From contig NZ_LMNL01000034.1 of the NCBI RefSeq assembly GCF_001422985.1, forward strand, positions 830,112 to 894,111: a DNA stretch of 64,000 bases, read 5' to 3'. Position 1 is the stretch's first letter, and each line of letters opens with the position of its first letter. Source of the DNA: Methylobacterium sp. Leaf117. Its GTDB lineage: Bacteria > Pseudomonadota > Alphaproteobacteria > Rhizobiales > Beijerinckiaceae. The notes under the pieces are model-generated. The model saw nothing but the letters and a program-made list of their open reading frames with translations. It ran no database searches and was not told the origin of the DNA. A program made the translations under genes and the position numbers. Positions 25,108 through 32,986 of this stretch are shown in pieces.

Positions 25108-25458
25108 GGCGCCGATCCTCGTCCGCAGGCCATCACGAAGGCGTGAAGGGGACCGTTCCAATTGTCGGGATCGGCGGCGCCCCTGCGATCCGGGACGTCT
25201 CGTTGCATCACCGCCGGATACAGGCCTCGACAACATTCATCAGACCCTTCGGCGCGGATGCGCCTCGCGGGCAGCGACATCGGTCGTCACCGGCCACGCT
25301 CCGAGCCGATGTAACCTGAGCGATGACTTGGTTTGATTTGTATTCTCCCAAAATGCAACCGATAGTAGAAAGTATCCATCTGCAAAAGCAATGTTTTAAG
25401 CTTTGCATGTCAGTTGTTCTCCGCCGCGCATGCAGATTCGAGCTGATCTGCCGTTGGG
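25108..25458. other. AT-rich intergenic region upstream of the chemotaxis transducer
   Basis: About 350 bases. The stretch 25320-25420 is conspicuously AT-rich for this genome (TTTGATTTGTATTCTCCC, then runs of A and T to about 25410) and probably carries the promoter of the transducer. No gene was found. Confidence 0.45.
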
Positions 25459-27159
25459 ATGAGGTGGGTCGTGTCCTTCAAGAATATGTCCATTCGGGTC
25501 CGCCTGATCGCGGCGTTCTCCCTGCTGACGGTTTTCGTCGTCGGCGTGGGCGTCCTCGGACTTCTGGGAACCGAGCGCATGCGCGCGCGCGGCGTGGAGA
25601 TCGAGACCAACTGGCTTCCGAGCATCCGGACGCTCGGCGAGATCGACACGCTGACGGCCCGGATCAGCGCCGTCATCCTGCGGCACGCGCAGGCCACCGA
25701 ACCGCAGCTGGTCGCCTCGATCGAGGCGGATCTCGAGCGCTTCGACAAGAAGGTCGCCGAGAAGCGGGCCGCCTACGAGCCGATGATCAGCTCTCCGGAG
25801 GAGCGGGCGCTCTACGATGCGTATGTCCGCGCGTCGGCGAACTTCCTGGTGGTGCGTCAGGCCATCCTGGATCTCTCCCGCAAGGGGCAGAAGACCGAGG
25901 CCGTCACGTTATACGAGACCCAGGGCCTGCAGATCCGCCGGGCCGCCTCGAGCGCACTGGAGAAACTCACCACCCTGAACAATGACGGCGCCGATCAGGC
26001 CCAGGCCCGCAGCAAGGATGTCTTCGAGCAGACGCGGACGCTGGGCCTCGCCGCCGTCCTGCTCGCCGTCCTTCTGTCGGCTGTGTCCGCCTTCCTCATC
26101 ATCCGCGGCGTGACGGGAGGCATCGGCTCCGTCGTCCAGCCGATGCAGGCGCTGGCGGCGGGCGACCTCGCCGTGACCATCCCGCATCAGGGGGCCCCGA
26201 CCGAGATCGGCCGCATCGCCGACGCCGTGCAGGTGTTCAAGGACGGGCTGATCCGCATGCGGGTGTTAGAGGAGGAGACCGTCCTGGCCCGCGCCGGCGC
26301 CGAGGCCCAGCGCAAGGCCGCCATGCGGTCGATGGCCGACGGCTTCGAGGGCGCTGTCGGCGGCATCATCACCATGGTCACCAGCGCGGCCACCGAGCTG
26401 CAGGCGACGGCCCAGAGCATGGCCGGCACCGCGACCCAGACCGCCAACCAATCCACCAGCGTCGCGGCGGCTGCAGAGGAGGCGGCCTCCAACGTCAACA
26501 CCGTGGCGGCGGCGGCCGAGGAACTCGGGTCGTCCGTGGAGGAGATCGGGCGTCAGGTCGGCAGTTCGGCGGCGATGGCCCAGACGGCCGTGGCGGAGGC
26601 GGCCCAGACGGCGGCCTTCGTGCAGAACCTGAATGCGGCCGTGGGCCGGATCGGCGACGTGGTCACGATGATCACCTCGATCGCCGGTCAGACCAACCTG
26701 CTGGCGCTCAACGCCACCATCGAGGCGGCGCGGGCGGGCGAGGCGGGCCGCGGCTTCGCCGTGGTGGCGGCGGAAGTGAAGGAGCTCGCCAACCAGACCG
26801 CCCGGGCCACCGAGGAGATCGGCGGCCACATCAGCCAGATCCAGGGCTCCACCGCCCAGGCGGTTCAGGCGATCAGCGGCATCGCGGCCCGCATCCAGGA
26901 AATCAGCGGCGTCGCGACCTCGATCTCGGCCTCGGTCGAACAGCAGGGGGCGGCCACCCAGGAGATCGTCCGCAACGTGGCCCAGGCGGCCATGGGCACC
27001 GGAGCCGTGACCTCTAATATCGCGGGTGTCGCCGGAGCCGCCGAGGAGACCGGAGCAGCCGCGAGCCAGGTCCTCGGGGCAGCCTCGGAGCTGTCGCGCC
27101 AGTCCGAACACCTCAACACCGAGGTGCACCGCTTCCTCGCCACCGTGCGGGCCGCCTAA
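25459..27159 (+). CDS. Methyl-accepting chemotaxis protein
   Basis: A 566-residue transducer. Residues about 10-32 form the first membrane helix, followed by a periplasmic four-helix-bundle sensor (about 35-190), a second membrane helix (LGLAAVLLAVLLSAVSAFLII), a HAMP domain (MQALAAGDLAVTIPHQG) and the long cytoplasmic coiled coil. The CheA/CheW-binding tip is clear (TNLLALNATIEAARAGEAG, then EVKELANQTARATEEI). It senses a small ligand, often an organic acid, and controls the CheA kinase. Start choice: ATG 25459 is listed; GTG 25471 has GAGG at a better distance. A perfect hairpin follows 50 bases after the stop. No che genes are nearby, so it is an orphan transducer. Confidence 0.93.
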   Translation: MRWVVSFKNMSIRVRLIAAFSLLTVFVVGVGVLGLLGTERMRARGVEIETNWLPSIRTLGEIDTLTARISAVILRHAQATEPQLVASIEADLERFDKKVAEKRAAYEPMISSPEERALYDAYVRASANFLVVRQAILDLSRKGQKTEAVTLYETQGLQIRRAASSALEKLTTLNNDGADQAQARSKDVFEQTRTLGLAAVLLAVLLSAVSAFLIIRGVTGGIGSVVQPMQALAAGDLAVTIPHQGAPTEIGRIADAVQVFKDGLIRMRVLEEETVLARAGAEAQRKAAMRSMADGFEGAVGGIITMVTSAATELQATAQSMAGTATQTANQSTSVAAAAEEAASNVNTVAAAAEELGSSVEEIGRQVGSSAAMAQTAVAEAAQTAAFVQNLNAAVGRIGDVVTMITSIAGQTNLLALNATIEAARAGEAGRGFAVVAAEVKELANQTARATEEIGGHISQIQGSTAQAVQAISGIAARIQEISGVATSISASVEQQGAATQEIVRNVAQAAMGTGAVTSNIAGVAGAAEETGAAASQVLGAASELSRQSEHLNTEVHRFLATVRAA

Positions 27160-27212
27160 CAGGCGCCATCGTGCGAGCCGCCTGAAGGAAACTCCACGGG
27201 TGGCGGCAACAG

Positions 27213-27250
27213 CGATGCGAAGGCCCGGAGCGATCCGGGCCTTCGCATCG
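27213..27250. terminator. Bidirectional terminator hairpin
   Basis: CGATGCGAAGGCCCGGA at 27213-27229 pairs perfectly with 27234-27250 across a GCGA loop: a 17-bp stem. It lies between the convergent chemotaxis gene and the small secreted protein gene, so it probably ends both transcripts. There is no strong T-run on either side. Confidence 0.75.
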
Positions 27251-27257
27251 TATCGGC

Positions 27258-27530
27258 TCAGCGGTTGCCGCTGCCGGACTTCGTGCTGGCGGCGCCCGAC
27301 GCCGAGGTCGCCCCCGTCTCGGACATGCCGGAGCGGCCTGTCGAACCGGTGGTCGTGCCCTTCTCCTGGCCCGGCGCGTAGCCGGAGGCTCCGGGGGAGC
27401 CGTACTGCGACCTGTTCTGCTGCATCTCCTGGCCGGGTGCATTGTTGGCGGAACCCGGACCGCTGCCGGCGGCGAGGGCGGCCGTGCTGAGGGCGATCGT
27501 GCTGGCGAGGGCGAGCGTGACGGCTTTCAT
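27258..27530 (-). CDS. Small secreted low-complexity protein
   Basis: A 90-residue protein from ATG 27530 with AAGGAG eight bases upstream. A clean signal peptide (MKAVTLALASTIALSTAALA) is followed by a Gly/Ser/Thr/Gln-rich, probably unstructured mature part with two APGQE motifs (NAPGQEMQQ, YAPGQEKG). Proteins of this kind are common and uncharacterised in Methylobacterium and relatives. The start, the signal peptide and the terminator just downstream support a real gene. Confidence 0.72.
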   Translation of the reverse strand: MKAVTLALASTIALSTAALAAGSGPGSANNAPGQEMQQNRSQYGSPGASGYAPGQEKGTTTGSTGRSGMSETGATSASGAASTKSGSGNR

Positions 27531-27812
27531 GAAGAACTCCTTGCACCACTGCATGCAACGCCAGGATATCTGGTACCCAAAACCTCTCGTATCCGAGGTC
27601 TCTGGTATCCGAGACATCTGGCATCTCTGCTTTCAGGGCCGGAAAACGTCCGCCTGACCGGAAGCGTTCCCGAAAGAAGCGGGTTGCCGCGCCGCGTTCG
27701 TTGCTGTGCTGCAAACAGAAAAGGCGGTCTCCGGTCTTGCGGAGACGCCGCGTACAGCGTGGCAATACCTTCGGCGCAGGGGGGCGCGATCGCAGGACGT
27801 TATCGCAGGACG

Positions 27813-28883
27813 TTACGGCAGCGCGTCTTCCGCCTGGCGGTAGGCGACCCCGTGGGCGACATAGCCCTCGACCACGCGGGCCATCATCGTGCGCTTCTCG
27901 GCGTCGAGGGCACCGAGGATGCGGGCCGGCCGCCCGCCCCAGAGATGGCCGCCCTCGAGCAGCTGGCCCGGGTCGGTGGTGGCGCCGGCCGCCAGCAGCA
28001 CGTCGTCCGCCACCACCGTGCCGGGGGCGACGACGCAGCCGATGCCGATGAGGCTGCGGGCGCCGATCCGGCAATCGGAGAGCCGGACGTTGTGCCCGAT
28101 GGTGGTGTCGCGCCCGAGGACGACGCCCTCGCCCCGTGTCCGGATGACGGTGTTGTCCTGGATGTTGGTGTTGGCGCCGACCACGATGGGGCCGACCTCG
28201 GCATGGAGGTCGCAGGAGAACAGCACGCTGGACCCGGTCCCGAGGGCGATGCGGCCGCGCAGGCGTGCGGTGCGGGCGACGTAGACGCTGGGCTCCAGCT
28301 CGGCCGCGTCGGCGGGGAGCAGCACGGGCAGGTCGCCGGAGGCCTCGCGCAGGCGCTCGGCCTGCTCGGCGATCTCCGGCAGGGTGATCGGACGCACCGG
28401 CTTGGCGGGGCTGCCCGCATAGGCGAAGCCGGCGGCGAGATGCGCCCGGGGAAACACGGTGGCGCCCGCCTCGATCAGCACGCCGCTCTCAACGCTCGCC
28501 CCGTCGAGCACGATGACGTCGTCCTCGATCACCACGTCCGAGCCGACCGTGCAGGCATGCACCACCGCGTTGCGGCCCACCGTCACCCGGTCGCCGACAA
28601 CGGTGGGGTAGGTGTTGGTGGCGATGTGCACGGTGGAGCGGTGGCCGAGCCAGAAGCGCTCGCCGATGGTGATGCGGTCGCCGTCCGCCCGGATGACGCT
28701 GTTGTCGCCGAGCCAGGCCTGGGCCCCAAGGGTGGCGTCGCCGATCACCGTGCTGGCCCGGCCGCACCAGACCGGACGGGCCGAGAAGGCCGGCAGGAGG
28801 CCGTCATGAGGCAGGATCAGCTCTGGCGTCACGGCGAAAATGTCCTTCGCATCCCGGTGGTGTCGCCGGGCATTCGGGGGCAT
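27813..28883 (-). CDS. Tandem gamma-carbonic-anhydrase-like hexapeptide protein
   Basis: A 356-residue protein (ATG 28883; GTG 28832 is a possible internal start) with two left-handed beta-helix domains in series, each of the gamma-class carbonic anhydrase type. Domain 1 (about 30-170) has GDNSVIRADGDRITIG and GRNAVVHACTVG; domain 2 (about 190-340) has NIQDNTVIRTRG and GHNVRLSDCRIG. Compared with the canonical GHN-x3-H-x-C-x-IG zinc motif, domain 1 lacks the first His (GR) and domain 2 lacks the second (LSDC). Classical catalysis is therefore doubtful for either domain alone. The fold is certain; the role (structural, acetyl-transfer-like, or remnant carbonic anhydrase) is open. It is divergent from moaE. 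Confidence 0.82.
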   Translation of the reverse strand: MPPNARRHHRDAKDIFAVTPELILPHDGLLPAFSARPVWCGRASTVIGDATLGAQAWLGDNSVIRADGDRITIGERFWLGHRSTVHIATNTYPTVVGDRVTVGRNAVVHACTVGSDVVIEDDVIVLDGASVESGVLIEAGATVFPRAHLAAGFAYAGSPAKPVRPITLPEIAEQAERLREASGDLPVLLPADAAELEPSVYVARTARLRGRIALGTGSSVLFSCDLHAEVGPIVVGANTNIQDNTVIRTRGEGVVLGRDTTIGHNVRLSDCRIGARSLIGIGCVVAPGTVVADDVLLAAGATTDPGQLLEGGHLWGGRPARILGALDAEKRTMMARVVEGYVAHGVAYRQAEDALP

Positions 28884-29044
28884 AGAGCGCCCCTGCCCGT
28901 GAGGGCAGGTTCGTCGCCGTCCGTCAAGGGTTCCGTTTTCGCGCGCGGGTCCACCCGAACGACGGCCCGACGGGTCCGACGCCTGCGCGGAGGCGGGCGA
29001 ACCGGTTTCGTCCCGCGGTCACGCGCGTTCAACGGGGAGGGTCC

Positions 29045-29500
29045 ATGCCCGACGTCAGCATCCAGAGCGCGCCCTTCGATGCGAGCGCCGAGATCGCCCG
29101 CCTCACCCGCGACCTCGGGGGCCGGGCGGGCGCCATCGTCACCTTCACGGGCCTGTGCCGCGACGAGGGCGGACGCCTGACCGGGCTCGAACTCGAGCAT
29201 TACCCCGGCATGGCCGAGGCCGAGATCGCCCGCGTGGTCGAGACGGCCCGGGCGCGCTGGCCGCTCCAGGGCGTGTGCGTGATCCACCGGCACGGCCTCG
29301 TCGCCCCCGGGGAGGGGATCGTCCTGGTGGTCACCGCATCGAGCCATCGGGTCGCGGCCTTCGAGGCGGCGAGCTTCCTGATGGATTACCTCAAGACGCG
29401 CGCCCCGTTCTGGAAGCGCGAGCACCTGGCCGACGGCACCACGGGCGGCTGGGTCGAGGCGACCGAGGCCGACGACGCGGCCGCCGCACGCTGGGTGTAG
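29045..29500 (+). CDS. moaE: Molybdopterin synthase catalytic subunit
   Basis: A 151-residue protein with the MoaE signature throughout: VTFTGLCRDEG near the N-terminus, LELEHYPGMAE, and KTRAPFWKREHLADG with the catalytic lysines at 117 and 124 (119 and 126 in E. coli). Together with MoaD it inserts two sulfurs into precursor Z to make molybdopterin, needed for formate dehydrogenases and other molybdoenzymes. A GGAGG Shine-Dalgarno precedes ATG 29045. moaD is not adjacent here. Three 16-bp direct repeats start 35 bases after the stop. Confidence 0.95.
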   Translation: MPDVSIQSAPFDASAEIARLTRDLGGRAGAIVTFTGLCRDEGGRLTGLELEHYPGMAEAEIARVVETARARWPLQGVCVIHRHGLVAPGEGIVLVVTASSHRVAAFEAASFLMDYLKTRAPFWKREHLADGTTGGWVEATEADDAAAARWV

Positions 29501-29535
29501 AAACGCCAGTCCGGCGATCGGCCGATGCGGCCGCC

Positions 29536-29583
29536 GGGCGAGACTCCCGCTGGGCGAGACTCCCTCTGGGCAAGACTCGGGCG
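29536..29583 (+). repeat. Three tandem 16-bp repeats after moaE
   Basis: Units gggcgagactcccgct, gggcgagactccctct and gggcaagactcgggcg follow each other at 29536-29583 in the gap between moaE and the permease gene. No hairpin is formed, so this is a simple direct repeat. Confidence 0.8.
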
Positions 29584-29718
29584 ATCGTCGAAAGCCGGCG
29601 CTCGCCCGATCCGGGAGCGGAACTCAAGCGTGGCTGGCGACATCCCCCCGCCTGGGGATCCTCCACGGGTCCTCCACGAACACGCGTGCCCCAGGCACCC
29701 CAGGAGCCCGACCCGCCC

Positions 29719-30945
29719 ATGGCCATCCCCTTCCTGCGACCGGATTCCGCCGGTCCGCGTCCGCAATCCTGGTCGCCCGCCGTGTCCGGCATCGCCGTCG
29801 TGGCATTCGTCGCCGTGCTGGCCCTGGCCTGGATGGCGGCCTCGACCCTGCTCCTGGTCTTCGCCGGCATCCTCCTCGGGGTCTTTCTCGACGGCCTGAC
29901 CCGTCTCCTCGGGCAGGTGCTGCCGGCCAGCCGGGGCTTGCGCCTCAGCCTCGTCAGCCTCGTGCTGGCGGGCCTGACCCTCGCCCTCATCGCCTTCGGC
30001 GGCGCCACGATCGTGCAGCAGGGCCGGGATCTCGGGCAGACGGTGGCGGCCCAGGCCGGCACGGTGCGGGATCGCCTCAAGGAATACGGCATCGACGTGC
30101 CCCAGATCGCACCCGGCAAGGGTAGTGGCGATGCCAAAGCCAGCGACGTCAAGGCTGGCGACCTGAAGGCCGATGGCGGCGACAAGGCGGCCGGCGACTC
30201 GGAGGCCCCGGAGGAGGCCGATGCCGGCGCGCCGGACCGGAAGCCCGGCGGCCTCGCCGGCCTTGCCTCGGGAGCGATGAAGAGCCCCGGTTCCCTGCTG
30301 TCGGATGCCGGCAGCGTGCTCGGACCGGCGGCCACCGTGGTGATCGGCCTGTTCAACGCGCTGGGCAACGCCCTGGTCATCGTCTTCCTGGGGCTCTCGG
30401 TGGCGGCCGATCCGGGCGCCTATCGCGACGGTCTCGTGCGCTTCGTGCCGCCGGCCCACCGGGAGCGGGCCACCGCTCTCCTCGACGGCATGGGCGAGAC
30501 CCTGCGGCACTGGTTGTTCGGCCAGCTCATCACCATGGCGGTGATCTTCGTCTGCACCTGGGCCGGCCTCGCTTTTCTCGGCATCGGCGGTGCCCTCATC
30601 CTCGGCCTCCAGGCCGGTCTCCTGGCCTTCATCCCCACCATCGGCCCGCTGATCGCCGGCGTGGTGATCCTGCTCGCCTCGCTCGCTTCCGGCACCACGG
30701 CGCTCTTCGGAGCGCTCGGCGTCTATCTCGCGGTGCAGACCCTGGAGAGCTACGGCCTCACGCCCTTCATCCAGAAGCAGGCCCTCGACATCCCGCCGGC
30801 CACGATCTTCGCCGGCCAGCTCGTGCTCGGCGTGATCTTCGGCCTCTGGGGCATCGCGCTGGCCCTGCCGCTGATGGCGGTGGCGAAGGTGCTGCTGGCC
30901 CAGCTCTACATCGAGGATACCCTGCACGAGGAGGCGGAGGCCTGA
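29719..30945 (+). CDS. AI-2E family transporter (PerM-like permease)
   Basis: A 408-residue membrane protein from ATG 29719. About eight hydrophobic helices in the AI-2E/PerM arrangement are visible, including LLVFAGILLGVFLDGL near the N-terminus and FIPTIGPLIAGVVILLASL and the C-terminal GLWGIALALPLMAV. Family members export small molecules, named after AI-2 export by TqsA; substrates are unknown for most. An unusual low-complexity, charged insertion lies between helices 3 and 4 (GSGDAKASDVKAGDLKADGG and on to PDRKPGG, about residues 133-185); usual members have a shorter loop. It is convergent with xerD, ten bases apart. Confidence 0.88.
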   Translation: MAIPFLRPDSAGPRPQSWSPAVSGIAVVAFVAVLALAWMAASTLLLVFAGILLGVFLDGLTRLLGQVLPASRGLRLSLVSLVLAGLTLALIAFGGATIVQQGRDLGQTVAAQAGTVRDRLKEYGIDVPQIAPGKGSGDAKASDVKAGDLKADGGDKAAGDSEAPEEADAGAPDRKPGGLAGLASGAMKSPGSLLSDAGSVLGPAATVVIGLFNALGNALVIVFLGLSVAADPGAYRDGLVRFVPPAHRERATALLDGMGETLRHWLFGQLITMAVIFVCTWAGLAFLGIGGALILGLQAGLLAFIPTIGPLIAGVVILLASLASGTTALFGALGVYLAVQTLESYGLTPFIQKQALDIPPATIFAGQLVLGVIFGLWGIALALPLMAVAKVLLAQLYIEDTLHEEAEA

Positions 30946-30955
30946 GCGCCCGGCC

Positions 30956-31912
30956 TCACTCGTCCATCAGGGGGTGCAGGTCGCGGACCATGCTCTTCAG
31001 CCGCTCGTCGAGGACGTGGGTGTAGATCTGCGTCGTCGAGATGTCGGCGTGGCCGAGGAGTTCCTGGACGATGCGGAGATCCGCGCCGTTCTGGAGGAGG
31101 TGGCTGGCGAAGGCGTGGCGCAGCACGTGCGGGCTGATCCGGTCGGCCCGGAGGCCGGCGGCGCTCGCCACGGCCTTCAGGTCCCGGGCGAAGGATTGCC
31201 GCGTCAGGTGCCCGCTCTCGCTGTCGGCGGGAAACAGCCAGGGGCCGTCGCCGGCGAGGTGGGCGAGGTGGTCGCGCATGGCGCCGCGGGCGATCTCGGT
31301 GAGCGGCACCAGCCGCTCGCGGCCTCCCTTGCCCTTGACCACCAGGTAGCGCTCCTTCGTGGAAGCGGCCGCGCGGGGTAGGGCGATCAGCTCGGAGACG
31401 CGCAGGCCGGTCGCGTAGAGCAATTCGATCAGGCACAGCATGCGGGTGCCGCGCGCATCCCCGGCCGCGGCCTCGCGCGCCACGGAGAGCAGCCGGTCGA
31501 CCTCCGCCACCGACAGCACCTTCGGCAGGGCCCGCACCCGGCGCGGCCCACCGATCGGTGTGCTCGGGTCGTCCTCGGCGAGGCCCTCGGCATAAAGGAA
31601 GCGGTGGAAGCCCCGGATGCAGGACAGGCGCCGCGCCGCGGAGGCCGCCGACAGGCCGCGCGTCTCCAGGTCGGCGAGATAGGCGCGGAGGGGGGCGGCC
31701 TCCATCGCGACGGGGTCGTGGCCGCCGCGCGCCAGGGCGGCGAGATAGTCCGAGAGGTCGCGCCGGTAGGCCGCGAGGGTGTTGGCGGCCGCCCCGCGCT
31801 CGGCGGCGAGCATGTCGAGGTAGTCGCGGATGAGGCGTTCGCCGGGATCGGGCGTCGTGTCGGGCGTCGTGTCGGGACTGGCCCCGGATTCGGACGGGAT
31901 GGCCCGGGTCAC
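30956..31912 (-). CDS. xerD: Site-specific tyrosine recombinase XerD
   Basis: A 318-residue tyrosine recombinase with the complete catalytic set: Arg171 (ATGLRVSEL), Lys195, His262/Arg265 (HVLRHAFASH), His288 (LLGHADIS) and Tyr297 (IYTHV). Together with XerC it resolves chromosome dimers at dif. The start is GTG 31912, which overlaps the stop of the 50-codon gene upstream (GTGA), so translation is likely coupled to it. The N-terminus has a short Pro/Thr-rich leader (PDTTPDTTPDPGE) before the SAM-like domain begins. It is divergent from the aroK-aroB operon, a gene order that I recall from other Hyphomicrobiales. Confidence 0.93.
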   Translation of the reverse strand: MTRAIPSESGASPDTTPDTTPDPGERLIRDYLDMLAAERGAAANTLAAYRRDLSDYLAALARGGHDPVAMEAAPLRAYLADLETRGLSAASAARRLSCIRGFHRFLYAEGLAEDDPSTPIGGPRRVRALPKVLSVAEVDRLLSVAREAAAGDARGTRMLCLIELLYATGLRVSELIALPRAAASTKERYLVVKGKGGRERLVPLTEIARGAMRDHLAHLAGDGPWLFPADSESGHLTRQSFARDLKAVASAAGLRADRISPHVLRHAFASHLLQNGADLRIVQELLGHADISTTQIYTHVLDERLKSMVRDLHPLMDE

Positions 31913-32061
31913 CGGTTCGGCGGCTGAAGCTTCGAGGCGGGAATGGTCACGCTCATCTCGCGCGGGGTCGGCACCACGAAGGTCGCCAGCGCGAACATCG
32001 CCGCGAAGGCGAGCCCGCCCAGGATGGCGAGGATGGCGAGGAAGCGGAACAGGGTCGGCAC
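31909..32061 (-). CDS. 50-residue single-helix membrane protein coupled to xerD
   Basis: A gene of only 51 codons, from GTG 32061 to the TGA at 31909-31911. GAGG lies nine bases before the start, and the stop shares four bases with the xerD GTG. The product has one hydrophobic helix (FRFLAILAILGGLAFAAMFA) followed by a short polar tail (VVPTPREMSVTIPASKLQPP). Similar short proteins next to xerD and aroK occur in related Hyphomicrobiales, from memory. The function is unknown. Its coding reality rests on the Shine-Dalgarno, the perfect stop/start overlap and the coherent membrane helix. Confidence 0.72.
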   Translation of the reverse strand: MPTLFRFLAILAILGGLAFAAMFALATFVVPTPREMSVTIPASKLQPPNR

Positions 32062-32329
32062 TCGGACGAACCTCGATCGTGCGGCGCTGAAGACGAAGGG
32101 CGCGCCTCGGGGGGCAGGTGGCTTCTACTGGCTTCAGCGGCCGCATGCCCGTGCAGGCCATGGGCGGCTGACGACGTGCGGCGGACGGCCAGCTTGGGGT
32201 TGCATCACGCGCGGGCGCCGATGGCAATGACTTCGCGGCCACAGGCGGCGCGGCATTCCCGTGCGCGACCGGCGCCAGACGCTTCGCCCCCACCGGAAAA
32301 CGCGCTAAGACCCGCCCAACGATGTGCAG

Positions 32330-32986
32330 ATGTCCGTGATGACCGAAGTCCCTTCTCAGGGCGGCGACCCGCCCCCGGGCGACCCGCCGGATGCCGCAAC
32401 CGGCGGCGAGCCGATCGAACTGCGCCTGCGCCGGGCCCTCGGTCACCGGTCGATCGTGCTCGTCGGTCTGATGGGCGCGGGCAAGAGCACCGTCGGCCGG
32501 CGCCTCGCCACGCGCCTCGGCCTGATGTTCAAGGATGCCGACAACGAGATCGAGACGGCGGCCAAGCTGACGATCCCCGATATCTTCGCGATCTACGGCG
32601 AGCCGAGCTTTCGCGATGGCGAGGAACGGGTCATCGCCCGGCTGATGCGCGAGGGACCGCTGGTGCTCGCCACCGGCGGGGGCGCCTTCATGCGCGAGAC
32701 CACCCGCGCCCGCATCGCCGAGGGCGGCGTCTCGATCTGGCTCAAGGCCGAGCTCGACGTGCTGATGCGCCGGGTGCGCAAGCGCGGCGGGCGCCCGCTG
32801 CTCCAGACCGAGGACCCGGAGGAGACCCTGCGCCAGCTCATGGCCCAGCGCCATCCGGTCTACGCCACCGCCGACGTGGAGGTGATCTCCCGCGACGTCG
32901 CCCACGACCGGGTGGTTCAGGACGTCATGGAAGCCCTCGACGCCTATCTGACCCAACCCTCCCAGCCAGGAATCGCCGCCCAGTGA
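32330..32986 (+). CDS. aroK: Shikimate kinase
   Basis: A 218-residue shikimate kinase that phosphorylates shikimate in chorismate and aromatic amino acid synthesis. Walker A is GLMGAGKST and the shikimate-binding DADNEIE and GEPSFRDGEE motifs follow, then the TGGGAF loop. Several starts are possible (GTG 32324, ATG 32330, ATG 32339), none with a strong Shine-Dalgarno. A 30-residue disordered leader (PPPGDPPDAATGGE) precedes the domain, longer than in E. coli AroK but common in alphaproteobacteria. Its stop overlaps aroB by four bases. Confidence 0.95.
   Translation: MSVMTEVPSQGGDPPPGDPPDAATGGEPIELRLRRALGHRSIVLVGLMGAGKSTVGRRLATRLGLMFKDADNEIETAAKLTIPDIFAIYGEPSFRDGEERVIARLMREGPLVLATGGGAFMRETTRARIAEGGVSIWLKAELDVLMRRVRKRGGRPLLQTEDPEETLRQLMAQRHPVYATADVEVISRDVAHDRVVQDVMEALDAYLTQPSQPGIAAQ

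Noticed and set aside
30956..32956. Single long minus-strand protein of 666 residues through xerD and aroK
   Set aside because: Only the xerD part is real; the upstream part is antisense to aroK, and the 50-codon gene plus GTG 31912 define the true xerD start.
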